Notes: a model not told the origin generated them from the sequence alone. Positions 24,182-33,589 are shown, numbered from the stretch's first letter. The stretch is DNA of 64,000 nucleotides from CAILZL01 sp963748005 (GCA_963748005.1 CAVVHH010000002.1:1178001-1242000), one strand, 5' to 3'. Program-made: numbers and translations.

Positions 24182-25441
24182 TTACCACCCGATGGTCAGG
24201 CGCGCACTGACCCAGAGTGCAATCATCATCAGGATCAGACCGAACACAACGCGCAAGCCAAAGGCAAAACCGCCACTGACACAGGCAATCACCGCCTTGG
24301 TCAGGGTATTGGCGGTGACCGCCAGCAGAATGGCGAGAACGGCTGTGTCGATAGACATGCTGCCACCTGCTGCCAGCGTTGCCGCAGACGCCGTAGATGA
24401 ATGCGCATCGGCAAAACCGGCCAGCACCACACCAATGCTTGCGCCAGCATCACCGTAACGGTCGGCAAGAAACGCTGACACCAGCATCACCACGGTCACC
24501 ATCAGAGCAAACCCGACTGCACGCTTCAACTCGAAGGCGCGTCCCGGCAACTCGTTGCTGACCCGCAAATGTTGCGCGTCCCAGGCCAGCGCCACGCCAT
24601 AGGCTATCGTCACCAGCGCCACGATCAACAATGCCGGCAACAGATCATTGGCCAGGTTGGGATCGGCCAGATACAGAATCATGATCAGCAGCCACACCGT
24701 AGCCACCGATGACAGGGCTGCGCCGGCCGCAGCGGCACGCATCAGTGTTGGGGTGCTACGACTGTGAGCCGCCATGGCCGCGATGGTGGCTGCGCTGGAG
24801 ATAAAGCCACCGAAGAAACCCGCCCAGGCCAGACCCTGTCCGTTCCTGAAACTGCGGATGGCAACATAACCGATGGCATTGATCAGCAGCACCAATACCG
24901 TGATGCGCCAGATCAGATGCGGATTCACCACCCCGTATGGGTCCAGTGCCTGATCGGGCAGGACTGGCAGGACGATCAAGGCAGCAGCAGCCAGCAGAAT
25001 GCCGTCGAGCACTTCGCGATCGGAGAGCCGGCGTTTCACCAGCTCGTGCAGCCAGGAGCGCGAAGCCAGCAACAGGGCCACCATTACGCCCAGCGCCGCA
25101 GTCAGTTTGGGGTGCGACATCGCCAGCACGCCCAGCGCATAGGTCACCAGCAATGCGACTTCGGTGGTAATGCCCGGATCGTCGCTCCGGCTGCGCCAGT
25201 AGCCTGCCGCGGTGAACACCGCCACGCCAACACCAAACATCACCATCAGCGCAACGTAGGTGGAAGCGGCAGCGATTGCGCCAAGCAATGCCACCAGGGC
25301 GAAGGTGCGCACGCCGGCAGCACTGCGCTCAGGACCACTGCCCTTGTTGCGCTCACGCTCTACGCCAATCAGCAGTCCCGTGCCCAGCGCAACGACAAAA
25401 CCGATCAGTGTCGGCGTCCAGGGGGATTCAAAGGCATTCAT
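24182..25441 (-). CDS. MgtC/SapB-DUF4010 membrane protein
   Basis: 419 residues from ATG 25441 (MNAFESPWTPTLIGF); the frame extends to 25501 without a better start. About twelve hydrophobic spans are visible. The N-terminal part (GFVVALGTGLLIGVERERNKG, VRTFALVALLGAI) matches the MgtC/SapB fold, and the rest is the DUF4010 domain, with a late GFADAHSSTASAATLA motif. Family function is not settled; MgtC relatives are linked to magnesium limitation and membrane energetics. It is the last of five closely spaced minus-strand genes starting with cysK. Confidence 0.85.
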   Translation of the reverse strand: MNAFESPWTPTLIGFVVALGTGLLIGVERERNKGSGPERSAAGVRTFALVALLGAIAAASTYVALMVMFGVGVAVFTAAGYWRSRSDDPGITTEVALLVTYALGVLAMSHPKLTAALGVMVALLLASRSWLHELVKRRLSDREVLDGILLAAAALIVLPVLPDQALDPYGVVNPHLIWRITVLVLLINAIGYVAIRSFRNGQGLAWAGFFGGFISSAATIAAMAAHSRSTPTLMRAAAAGAALSSVATVWLLIMILYLADPNLANDLLPALLIVALVTIAYGVALAWDAQHLRVSNELPGRAFELKRAVGFALMVTVVMLVSAFLADRYGDAGASIGVVLAGFADAHSSTASAATLAAGGSMSIDTAVLAILLAVTANTLTKAVIACVSGGFAFGLRVVFGLILMMIALWVSARLTIGW

Positions 25442-25469
25442 TAAAGGGACCGGGATCAGGATGGATGAC

Positions 25470-26054
25470 TTATTCTTCGCCCTTGACCAGCACCCGTTCA
25501 ATACGCAGATCCGGCACCAGCCACATCAAGGCAACCGCCACGTACAGCGCACAGGACAGCCACACGTTGACGAAGGCCAGGCCGATGGCCGCTGCGTAGC
25601 ACAGCGGTGAAATCTTGCCCTTGAAATCGCTGCCTATTGCCCGCGCCAGCACCGAGTCCTTGCCATGCCTGGCAATCAACGCATGTGCGAGAATGTAGTA
25701 CGCGATGGCAGCGCCGAGCAGCACGATGCCGTAACAGGCCACCGGCCAGGGAGCAAAATGATTCTCGCCCATCCAGCCGGTGGCGAACGGCACCAGCGAT
25801 AACCAGAACAACAAATGCAGATTGGCCCACAGGATGCGGCCATTCACATGATTGACCACATGCAGCATGTGGTGATGATTGTTCCAGTAGATGCCGATGT
25901 ATACGAAGCTGAGCACATAGCTCAATGCCACCGGCCACAGGGCCCGCAATGCGGACAGAGAGGCATCGTGCGGTACCTTGAGCTCCAGCACCATGATGGT
26001 GATGATGATGGCGAGCACGCCATCGCTGAATGCCTCAAGACGGCCCTTGCCCAT
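25470..26054 (-). CDS. TMEM175-family potassium channel (DUF1211)
   Basis: 194 residues with the diagnostic first helix RLEAFSDGVLAIIITIMVLEL (Arg5, Phe9, Ser10, Asp11), a histidine cluster WNNHHHMLHVV in helix 3, and about six hydrophobic spans. Bacterial TMEM175 proteins have a single such six-helix unit and assemble as tetramers that pass potassium. The 20-base overlap with the end of the upstream RND pump gene suggests translational coupling, an unusual pairing. The start ATG at 26054 has no better alternative. Confidence 0.88.
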   Translation of the reverse strand: MGKGRLEAFSDGVLAIIITIMVLELKVPHDASLSALRALWPVALSYVLSFVYIGIYWNNHHHMLHVVNHVNGRILWANLHLLFWLSLVPFATGWMGENHFAPWPVACYGIVLLGAAIAYYILAHALIARHGKDSVLARAIGSDFKGKISPLCYAAAIGLAFVNVWLSCALYVAVALMWLVPDLRIERVLVKGEE

Positions 26055-29000
26055 CGACGGCCTCCGTGTGCGGCGCCATGGATGGCTTGCTCAGTGACGC
26101 GCGCAGCTTGCCAACCACATGACTGACGTATTCCGGCGAACGCGTGTTGCGCGCCATCAGCATATAGACCGCCGGCACGACATACAGCGTCAACACCAGC
26201 GACAGCGTGACACCGAATACGATCACTGCACCGATCGGACGTCGACTTTCCGCGCCCGGGCCAACCGCCAGCAGCAATGGCAGGGAGCCAAACACGATAC
26301 ACATGCTGGTCATCAGTACCGGACGCAGACGAATCGTGGATGCTTCGATGATGGCCTCGACAAATTCCATGCCGCGGTCGCGCAGCTGGTTGGCGAATTC
26401 AACAATCAGAATGCCGTTCTTGGCCGACAGACCAATCAGCATCACCGCGCCGATCTGGCTGAATACATTGATCGAACTGCCCTGCCACCACAGTCCAAAC
26501 GCAGCGCCGGTCACGGCGATCGGCACGGTGGAAAGAATGATGACCGGGTGCCGGAAGCTTTCAAACTGGGCCGCCAGCACCAGATACACGATGGCGATGG
26601 CCAGCACGAACATGCCGTACAGGGCGCCGCCGGATTCCTTGAATTCATACGACTGACCGTCGTACGAGATGGTCGCCTCTGGCGGCAGTTCCGTTCGAAC
26701 CACATTTTCCAGGAAGGCGAGCGCTTCACCCAGCGAATACCCTTGCGCCAAGCCCGCGCTGATTTCGATGGCGCGTTGACGATTGAAGCGATTCAATTCC
26801 CTGGGACCCGCCACCTCCTTCAGCGTCACCAGATTTGACAGCGGGATCAGTGTGCTCGACTTGTCCGATCGCACATAGATATTGTCGAGATCATTGGGCG
26901 AAGCGCGATCTTCGAGCTGGGCTTGCAGCATCACATTGTATTCTTCGCCACGATCCACATAGGTAGTGACCCGGCGGGCACCGAGCATGGTCTCCAGCGT
27001 CTGCCCGACGGTCTGCAATGAAACGCCCAGATCCGCCGCACGTTGCCGGTCAATCTCGATCTTCAGTTGTGGCTTGCGTTCGTCGTAGTCCGAATCCGGG
27101 TTGAGCAATCCGGCGTTTTCGTTGGCGCGTGCCAGCACGATGTCACGCCATTTGACCAACTCTTCATAGCTCGGCCCGCCCAGTATGAACTGCACCGGTT
27201 GGCCGCCACCGCCACCGCCAGCGCCAAGACCCGTCGGCGTTTGCACCGACACCCGCACTCCCGGCAGCCTGGCAAGCTTGACGCGGATCCGGCTTGCCAC
27301 CTGTTGTGCGGTGTCAGTGCGCAGATCCCAGGGCATCAGAATCACGCCCAGTCGTGCGCCATTGCCGCCCGGGCCACCACCACCGCCACCCACCCGCGCT
27401 ACGAAACTCTTGGCAACACCACTTTCAAGCTCTTCCCTGGCCACGTCCTCCACCTGTCTCAGGTAGCGATCAATGTACTGAATGCTGGAGCCCTCTGGCG
27501 GGATGACATTGACCATGACGAGACCACGATCATCCTGCGGGGCATACTCGCTGGGCAGGGTACGGAAAATGCCATATCCCACGGCAGACACCCCAACCGC
27601 CACTGCAACCACCACCCACGCATGCCGTACCGTGCCGGTGAGGGTCCGTCGATAGAACGCCGCCAGCCTGCTGAACGCCAGATCCACAACATGCGTCACC
27701 CGACCGCGCACAATGCCACGCGAGAACATGACCGAGGCCAGCATCGGTGTCAGCGTCAAGGCAATCAGACAGGAGAACAGCATGGCTGCCGCCATGGAAA
27801 TGCCGAATTCACCGAACAGTTTGCCGAGATTGCCGGGAATAAACGACAGCGGCAGGAACACCGCAGTCAGCGACAGCGTGGTGGCAATTACCGCAAAGCC
27901 GATTTCCTTGCTGCCATCAATGGCCGCAATCAGCGCCGGTTCGCCTTCTTCCATGCGGCGTACGATGTTTTCCAGCACCACGATGGCATCGTCCACCACC
28001 AGGCCAATCGCCAGCACCGCACCCAGCAGGGTCAGCACGTTGATGGAGAAGCCGAGCGCCGCCATCACCAGACAGGCAGCAACCAGCGACACCGGAATGG
28101 TGACTACCGGAATCAGCGTGGCGCGCAAGGTACCCAGAAATGCATAGATCACCACCAGCACCAGTGACAGCGCGATGCCCAGTGTTAGTACCACTTCATG
28201 GATCGAATCAGATACGTAAGTGGAATTATCCTGTGCAATGGCAAGCGTAATGTCCTTGGGCAGATCACGCTGCAGCGCGTCAACCACCTTGCGCACCCCG
28301 AGTGCAACCTCAAGCACATTGGCGGTGGAGGTGGGCGTCACCTGCAGCGACACGTCCGGTCGTCCGGCGCGCCGCGACACGGTGCGAACATCCTCAGGGC
28401 CGACGTTGACCGTCGCCACTTCGCTCAATGGCACCAGATAGCCATTGGCGCCCCGGCCCACTATCAGATTGCGGAAATCCTGTTCGGTCAGCATGCCGGT
28501 ATCGGTGCGCAGTGTGAATTCGCGCTGTTCCGACTCCAGCCGTCCGGCAGGCAACTCAACGTTCTCCCTGCGCAGCGCACTCTCGACATCCTGCACGGTC
28601 AGCTGCCGCGCCGCGAGCGCACGCCGATCCAGCCAGATGCGCATTGAATATTTCTGCGCGCCCGTTATCTGCACGGCGGCGACGCCCGGTACGACGGTAA
28701 TGCGGTCGAGGATATAGCGATTGGCGTAATCGGTCAGGTAGCCGACATTGCGCGTCTCGCTGCTCAATGACAGACCCATCACGCTTTCGGAGCGTACATC
28801 CACCTTGCTGATCTGCGGCGGATCGGCTTCTGCAGGCAACTGGGCCTGAACGCGTGACACCCGATCGCGTACATCATTGGCCGCTGCCTCGATATCGGTG
28901 TCCACGTTGAACGTCAGATTGACGCGCGCGTTCTCGTCCTGACTGGAGGATTCAAGTTTTTTCAGGCCTTCAATGCCCGCCAGCTGGTTCTCCACCACAC

Positions 29001-29193
29001 GGGTGATCTTGGTCTCGATCACATCAGCGGATGCGCCGCGATAGCTGATACGCACGCTGACTTCAGGTGATTCGACTTGCGGATACTCGCGGATCGGCAG
29101 ACGCGACAGCGCCATCAGGCCCGTAATCAGCAGCAGCAGACTGACCACTACGGCGAACACCGGACGCCGCACCGAGATGTCGGAAATAATCAT
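26035..29193 (-). CDS. RND efflux pump, inner-membrane permease (HAE1/AcrB type)
   Basis: 1052 residues from ATG 29193 (MIISDISVRRPVFAVVVS). Twelve-span RND topology with two large periplasmic loops. The proton-relay aspartates are present in AIGLVVDDAIVVLENI. PVVTIPVSLVAACLVM and the second-half ISYDGQSYEFKESG segment are family-typical. Two glycine-rich stretches, VGGGGGGPGGNG and GLGAGGGGGGQP, sit in the porter domain and are not usual in AcrB. It would expel drugs, detergents or metabolites using the proton gradient with the adjacent adaptor and an outer-membrane TolC-like channel that is not encoded here. Four bases separate it from the adaptor gene. Confidence 0.94.
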   Translation of the reverse strand: MIISDISVRRPVFAVVVSLLLLITGLMALSRLPIREYPQVESPEVSVRISYRGASADVIETKITRVVENQLAGIEGLKKLESSSQDENARVNLTFNVDTDIEAAANDVRDRVSRVQAQLPAEADPPQISKVDVRSESVMGLSLSSETRNVGYLTDYANRYILDRITVVPGVAAVQITGAQKYSMRIWLDRRALAARQLTVQDVESALRRENVELPAGRLESEQREFTLRTDTGMLTEQDFRNLIVGRGANGYLVPLSEVATVNVGPEDVRTVSRRAGRPDVSLQVTPTSTANVLEVALGVRKVVDALQRDLPKDITLAIAQDNSTYVSDSIHEVVLTLGIALSLVLVVIYAFLGTLRATLIPVVTIPVSLVAACLVMAALGFSINVLTLLGAVLAIGLVVDDAIVVLENIVRRMEEGEPALIAAIDGSKEIGFAVIATTLSLTAVFLPLSFIPGNLGKLFGEFGISMAAAMLFSCLIALTLTPMLASVMFSRGIVRGRVTHVVDLAFSRLAAFYRRTLTGTVRHAWVVVAVAVGVSAVGYGIFRTLPSEYAPQDDRGLVMVNVIPPEGSSIQYIDRYLRQVEDVAREELESGVAKSFVARVGGGGGGPGGNGARLGVILMPWDLRTDTAQQVASRIRVKLARLPGVRVSVQTPTGLGAGGGGGGQPVQFILGGPSYEELVKWRDIVLARANENAGLLNPDSDYDERKPQLKIEIDRQRAADLGVSLQTVGQTLETMLGARRVTTYVDRGEEYNVMLQAQLEDRASPNDLDNIYVRSDKSSTLIPLSNLVTLKEVAGPRELNRFNRQRAIEISAGLAQGYSLGEALAFLENVVRTELPPEATISYDGQSYEFKESGGALYGMFVLAIAIVYLVLAAQFESFRHPVIILSTVPIAVTGAAFGLWWQGSSINVFSQIGAVMLIGLSAKNGILIVEFANQLRDRGMEFVEAIIEASTIRLRPVLMTSMCIVFGSLPLLLAVGPGAESRRPIGAVIVFGVTLSLVLTLYVVPAVYMLMARNTRSPEYVSHVVGKLRASLSKPSMAPHTEAVDGQGPS

Positions 29194-29197
29194 GAGG

Positions 29198-30313
29198 CTA
29201 GGACTCCGCAGTACGAGCGGCACCCGCTACCGTAACCTTGGCGCCGTCAGTGAGTTTCTCGCCGCCCTCCACCACCAGCATATCGCCGGCTTTGAGTCCA
29301 TTCCGCACTTCGACCATGCCCGGCTTGCGTCGGCCGGTCGACACCTGCACCCTGCTGGCCGTGTCGTTATTGACCACATACACATACTGCCGTTCGCCCT
29401 GTGGCAGCAGCGCCTGTTCGGGAATCATGAGTACATTGCCCTGCGAGCGGGTGAGCTGTACGGTCATGAACATGCCGGGCTTGAGCTTCTGGTCGCGATT
29501 GTCAATGAGTGCGCGCACCACCACGGAACGGCTGACCGGATCCACCCGCGTAGCCATGCTGCTGACCCGGCCGCGAAATACTTCATTCAGAAATGCGGCA
29601 CTTTTTGCTTCGATCTGCTGGCCTTCCTTGAGCGTGGCGAGGTAGGTTTCCGGCACGGTGAAGTCGAGCTTGATAATGCTGGTGTCATCCAGCGTGCTGA
29701 TCACCTGACCGGGGGTGACCAAGGCTCCCACGCTGACAATACGCAACCCCATACGACCACTAAACGGCGCACGAATTACGGTGTCGTTCACGCGCGCCTG
29801 CGCCGCATCCACTGCAGCCTTGCTGGCCAGCATCTTGGCTTCCAGCTGGATCAGGTCGGATTCGGACAACGCCTTGCTCTGGTAGAGCTCGCGGCTGCGC
29901 TGGTACTGGCTCTGCGTATCGCGCAGGGTGGCTTCCGCCGAAGCCAGATTGGCGCGTGCCTCAGAGCCATCAAACTCAATCAGCACCTCGCCCTGCTTGA
30001 CGAACTGACCTTCGCGAAACCGCACTTCAACCACCCGATTGGTAGCCTTGGCGGTGATGTCGATCGCCTCATTGGATTTGGCGGTACCCAGCGCTTCAGT
30101 TTCATCAACAAAGCTGCTCAGCTTGGCGGGCTGCGCCACCACCGAAATGGTACGACCACCGGCGCCCATACCACCACCGACTTGCGCCCCGGCAGTGGGG
30201 GCACCATCACCATCCGTCTCATTGCCGCAGGCACTCACTCCCATCCAGACCACTAACACCAGACAGAACACACGTCCCGCGGACCAGCCTGCTTGATTTG
30301 AACTCGATTTCAC
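29198..30313 (-). CDS. RND efflux periplasmic adaptor (membrane fusion protein)
   Basis: 371 residues from a GTG at 30313. A lipoprotein signal ends in VSAC (cysteine near residue 29). A glycine-rich linker (QVGGGMGAGGRT) leads to the lipoyl half-motif (VRFREGQFVKQGEVLIEFD), a coiled-coil hairpin (residues about 120-175) and the second lipoyl half (VIRAPFSGRMGLRIVSVG), then beta-barrel and membrane-proximal domains. The start is decided by overlap: the GTG shares its last-read G with the cysK stop in a TAGTG arrangement, so translation is likely re-initiated after cysK. It bridges the RND permease to an outer-membrane channel. Confidence 0.92.
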   Translation of the reverse strand: MKSSSNQAGWSAGRVFCLVLVVWMGVSACGNETDGDGAPTAGAQVGGGMGAGGRTISVVAQPAKLSSFVDETEALGTAKSNEAIDITAKATNRVVEVRFREGQFVKQGEVLIEFDGSEARANLASAEATLRDTQSQYQRSRELYQSKALSESDLIQLEAKMLASKAAVDAAQARVNDTVIRAPFSGRMGLRIVSVGALVTPGQVISTLDDTSIIKLDFTVPETYLATLKEGQQIEAKSAAFLNEVFRGRVSSMATRVDPVSRSVVVRALIDNRDQKLKPGMFMTVQLTRSQGNVLMIPEQALLPQGERQYVYVVNNDTASRVQVSTGRRKPGMVEVRNGLKAGDMLVVEGGEKLTDGAKVTVAGAARTAES

Positions 30314-31254
30314 TAGAACTCCGCGTCCGAACCGTCATTAATACCTTCAAACAGGGCGGTACTCAGGTAGCGCTCGGCCGTATCCGGCAGCATGGCCAGA
30401 ATCACCGAGCCCTGCGGCGCGCCCTGCGCCACTCTGAGCGCCGCCGCAAATGTGCCACCTGAGGAAATGCCGCAAAAAATGCCTTCCTTTATCGACAGGG
30501 CCCGCGCGGTCTGAATCGCTTCGTCATCTGTGACCGGGACGATGTCGTCAGCCACGCTGCGATCCAGCACGGCGGGTACAAAATCCGGGGTCCAGCCCTG
30601 AATCTTGTGCGGCTTGAACTCTGCACCTTTGAGCAGCGATGCGCCCGCAGGTTCAGTCGCAATGACTTTTATGTCCGGACGTGCCTTCTTGAGCATCTGG
30701 CCTGCGCCAGTCAACGTGCCGCCCGTACCCCAGCCCGTTACCCAGAAATCCAGCCGCTTGCCGGCGAAATCGCTGAGGATTTCCGGGCCGGTGGTATTGC
30801 GGTGATATTCGGGATTGGCAGGATTTTCAAACTGGCTGGCCCAGAACCAGCCGTTCTTTTCCGCCAGTTCCTTTGCCTTGCGCACCATGCCGGTGCCACG
30901 CTCGGCCGCCGGCGTCAGTACCACCTTGGCGCCCAAGGCGCGCATGATCTTGCGGCGTTCCACCGAAAAGGTTTCCACCATGGTGGCCACAAATGGATAA
31001 CCCTTGGCTGCACACACCATGGCCAGAGCAATGCCGGTGTTACCGGAAGTCGCCTCCACCACGGTCTGGCCGGGCTTGAGCGTGCCGCGTCGTTCGGCGT
31101 CTTCTATGATGGCAATGGCCAGGCGATCTTTCACCGAGGACAGCGGATTGAAAAACTCGCACTTCACGTACATCGAGACGTGAGCCGGTGCCAGACGGTT
31201 GATGCGCACCACTGGAGTGCGGCCAATGGTGCCAAGAATGCTGTCGTAGATCAT
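30313..31254 (-). CDS. cysK: Cysteine synthase A (O-acetylserine sulfhydrylase)
   Basis: 313 residues. The PLP lysine is Lys42 in NPLSSVKDRLA; the substrate loop is VEATSGNTGIALA and the phosphate-binding loop GWGTGGTLTGAG; the late GISSGG is also present. It makes cysteine from O-acetylserine and sulfide in the cytoplasm. GGAG lies six bases before the ATG. Unlike most cysK genes it heads a run with an RND adaptor and pump: its stop overlaps the adaptor start by one base. CysB control is plausible but no site was recognised in the 150-base upstream gap. Confidence 0.95.
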   Translation of the reverse strand: MIYDSILGTIGRTPVVRINRLAPAHVSMYVKCEFFNPLSSVKDRLAIAIIEDAERRGTLKPGQTVVEATSGNTGIALAMVCAAKGYPFVATMVETFSVERRKIMRALGAKVVLTPAAERGTGMVRKAKELAEKNGWFWASQFENPANPEYHRNTTGPEILSDFAGKRLDFWVTGWGTGGTLTGAGQMLKKARPDIKVIATEPAGASLLKGAEFKPHKIQGWTPDFVPAVLDRSVADDIVPVTDDEAIQTARALSIKEGIFCGISSGGTFAAALRVAQGAPQGSVILAMLPDTAERYLSTALFEGINDGSDAEF

Positions 31255-31389
31255 ATGGACTCCGGGAAAAGTACGGCCTGTCTCACCGCGCCGGAAAAGG
31301 ACATTGAGTATGGCCTGTTCATGTTGTAGTGGCGAGTTTCTTGACCTCCGTTGACATACGCACCGGGGCCGGATGACAGGTTTTTGACA

Positions 31390-31410
31390 GCCTGAACCAG
31401 CGTCTCAGGC
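31390..31410 (-). terminator. Hairpin containing the phaC stop codon
   Basis: On the minus strand GCCTGA, a nine-base loop, and TCAGGC form a 6-base-pair stem; the TGA of phaC is inside the 5' arm. No T run follows. It may end phaE-phaC transcripts ahead of the cysK promoter region. Confidence 0.4.
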
Positions 31411-32469
31411 AGTGCGCAGCCACTGCGCCAGCGCTGCTGGAATCTCCTGCTGGGCCCTGCCGCTGACATAAATGCCGATGTGACCGCCGGCGAAGGCCAG
31501 CTCGGAGTACTGCTTCGACCCGACATGCTGCTTCAGGCAGCTGGACGCCGCAGGCGGCACCAGATGATCCTCGGTGGCATAAACGTTGAACACTGGTTGC
31601 CGGATGTTGCCCAGCTGCACGGTCCGGTCGCCGATCTGCAGTTCACCCTTGATCAACCTGTTTTGCTGATACAGGTGTTTTACGAACTGCGCAAACATTG
31701 CCCCGGGCTGATCGGGACTGTCGAAAATCCACTTCTCCATGCGCAGGAAATTCTCGAGTCTGGCGCGATCCTGAGCAATATCGAGCAGGGCCATGTATTT
31801 CTGACTCAACAGGCGGAAAGGCATCAAGGTTACAAACGCCGCATTGAGAAAGTCGCCGGATACATTGCCTGAGGCGGCCACCAGCGCATCGACATCCAGT
31901 TGCTGCACCCACTTCGACAACACATCGTCCGGCGTCTGGAAGTCCACCGGCGTAACCATGGTAATGAGCCTGCTGACCTTGTCCGGATGCAATGCGGTGA
32001 AACACAGACTCAGCGTGCCGCCCTGACACACTCCCAGCAAACTGACCTGCGCCTCGCTCCGCAGCTCACACACCTTGTCAACACAGTGCAGCAGGTAGCG
32101 GTTCACGTAGTCATCGAGTTCCAGAAACCGGTCCGCGCCATCGGGATAGCCCCAGTCGATCAGGAATACATCAATTCCCTGTTTGAGCAGGCCGCGAATC
32201 AGCGACCGGTCCGGCTGCAAATCCATCATGTACGGACGGTTGACCAGTGCGTAACAGATCAGCACCGCCGGGCCGTGCGCAGCATCAGCATTCATGGACC
32301 GATAGCGATACAGCGTGAGCTTGTCTTCGCGATACACCACGTCCTTGGGCGCAGTGCCAATATCAATATCGCGCGCGCCACGCAGCTTGCCCAGCAACTC
32401 CGCCGCACGTTGCTGCAGATCGGCCATTTCTCGTCGCGTATATTCCGGATCGAGATGCAAGTCACTCAT
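31405..32469 (-). CDS. phaC: Class III polyhydroxyalkanoate synthase, PhaC subunit
   Basis: 354 residues from ATG 32469, the size of class III PhaC (about 355-360; class I enzymes are near 590). The alpha/beta-hydrolase nucleophile is Cys148 in the lipase-like box GVCQGG, with the aspartate in YATEDHLVPP and the histidine in GGHIGIYVSG. NVYATEDH and IDWGYPDGAD are family hallmarks. With PhaE it polymerises hydroxyacyl-CoA, mainly 3-hydroxybutyryl-CoA, into storage granules. Its start overlaps the phaE stop by eight bases. No phaA or phaB is nearby. Confidence 0.94.
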   Translation of the reverse strand: MSDLHLDPEYTRREMADLQQRAAELLGKLRGARDIDIGTAPKDVVYREDKLTLYRYRSMNADAAHGPAVLICYALVNRPYMMDLQPDRSLIRGLLKQGIDVFLIDWGYPDGADRFLELDDYVNRYLLHCVDKVCELRSEAQVSLLGVCQGGTLSLCFTALHPDKVSRLITMVTPVDFQTPDDVLSKWVQQLDVDALVAASGNVSGDFLNAAFVTLMPFRLLSQKYMALLDIAQDRARLENFLRMEKWIFDSPDQPGAMFAQFVKHLYQQNRLIKGELQIGDRTVQLGNIRQPVFNVYATEDHLVPPAASSCLKQHVGSKQYSELAFAGGHIGIYVSGRAQQEIPAALAQWLRTA

Positions 32470-33277
32470 GGTGCTGTTCCTTTGCACTGCTACGACGCGC
32501 CTTGGCCTTCTCAGTAGCCTGCGGTTTGTCCTGCTGCGTTGCTTGCGACAGCTGCTGTTCCAGTTCGGCAATGCGCCTGTGCATATCACGCAAACCCTGA
32601 TGCACGCTGTTCAACTCGCTGCGCGTGGGCAGATCGTGCGACTTCAGCCAGAACTCGATCAGTGCATTCTGCGCGCGCTTGGCACGACTGAGCGCATTGC
32701 CGGACGCGGCCTGTGCCGCAATGAACTCCGGATCGCGCGCCAGTACGGCAAAGGCCTGTTCGCCACACTCGATCCACAACTCATACAGCTCACGAAAGCC
32801 ATTGACGTCCTGCCCCTGAGCCCTGCGCCGTTCCACTTGCGCCGGCACGGCCTCCAGCGCCTGCGTGAATACCCTGCCGTAGGCATGCAGAACTACCTGC
32901 AGGCGCAACTGGTATTCCGTTTGTGCATTCAGATACTCCTGCCACGCAAGTTGCTGTTCGCGCGCGGGACCCAGCGGAAACGCCTGCAACATCTCTTGCC
33001 AGAGTGTGCTCGGCGGCGAGCCCTCGGTCGTTGCAGCACGCGCCAGTTCACCGCTGGCGGCCAAACACGACTGCAGCAGCGACTGGAATCCCTGGATGAC
33101 ATTCAATGCTTCTGGCGATACCGATGCCGGGTTGAGATGCTCGCGCAGCGTATCCATGCCCACACGCAGCGCATCGGCGCGCTGCTCGACCGCCGACGAT
33201 TGCCAGCGACCCAGCCAGCCACGCTGGGTTTCCAGCCAGGCATCGATCCAGTGGGAATTGTTTGCCGCTTGATTCAC
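32462..33277 (-). CDS. phaE: Class III PHA synthase, PhaE subunit
   Basis: The frame is open to 33529, but the family begins near WIDAWLETQRGWLGRW, which favours the GTG at 33277, about 10 bases after an AGGG; this gives 271 residues. The protein is helical with a central conserved part (FPLGPAREQQLAWQEYLNAQTEYQL and LYELWIECGEQAF) and a C-terminal heptad helix (HQGLRDMHRRIAELEQQL) before a Lys/Arg-rich tail. PhaE has no catalytic residues; it forms the active complex with PhaC. The eight-base overlap with phaC shows coupling. If the longer start were used, it would nearly reach the glgA leader. Confidence 0.85.
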   Translation of the reverse strand: MNQAANNSHWIDAWLETQRGWLGRWQSSAVEQRADALRVGMDTLREHLNPASVSPEALNVIQGFQSLLQSCLAASGELARAATTEGSPPSTLWQEMLQAFPLGPAREQQLAWQEYLNAQTEYQLRLQVVLHAYGRVFTQALEAVPAQVERRRAQGQDVNGFRELYELWIECGEQAFAVLARDPEFIAAQAASGNALSRAKRAQNALIEFWLKSHDLPTRSELNSVHQGLRDMHRRIAELEQQLSQATQQDKPQATEKAKARRSSAKEQHHE

Positions 33278-33589
33278 GGTGAGACCCTGACGCTCGGTAT
33301 TTCCGGTTGATTGCGCAAGCCTAAGGCCTGTCGGCCAAGTATTCCATCGTCGCGGCAATCGGAATGCACCGAGTAACGACGGTATCGGCGTCAGCGTCAT
33401 GCCCTCTGCCAGCAGCCTCTCGCACTCAGGAACGATCACTGTGGCGGCGTCCAATCGGCCCATTTTTTCAATCGTTTTCGTTAAACATGCTCGGCTATTC
33501 GCTTCAAACGATTGCAAGACAGTTCTCAATTGGTCAGTCGCCTCGCCACGATCACCTCAGTCCGACAGGCTGCTAAACTCCACAGACTT
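33278..33589. promoter_or_regulatory. Divergent control region between phaE and glgA
   Basis: This 312-base stretch has no convincing gene (the open frame upstream of phaE lacks family similarity). It must carry promoters for both storage-polymer units. The main visible structure is a 9-base inverted repeat, CAATCGTTT (33469-33477) and AAACGATTG (33506-33514), with 28 bases between the arms. A run of six T at 33463-33468 sits next to it. I could not settle any -35/-10 pair. Confidence 0.5.

Noticed and set aside
27043..28167. 374-residue plus-strand open frame
   Set aside because: It lies wholly inside the RND permease gene on the other strand, is very rich in H, R and Q, and has no hydrophobic or motif structure; it is a shadow of GC-rich codon use.
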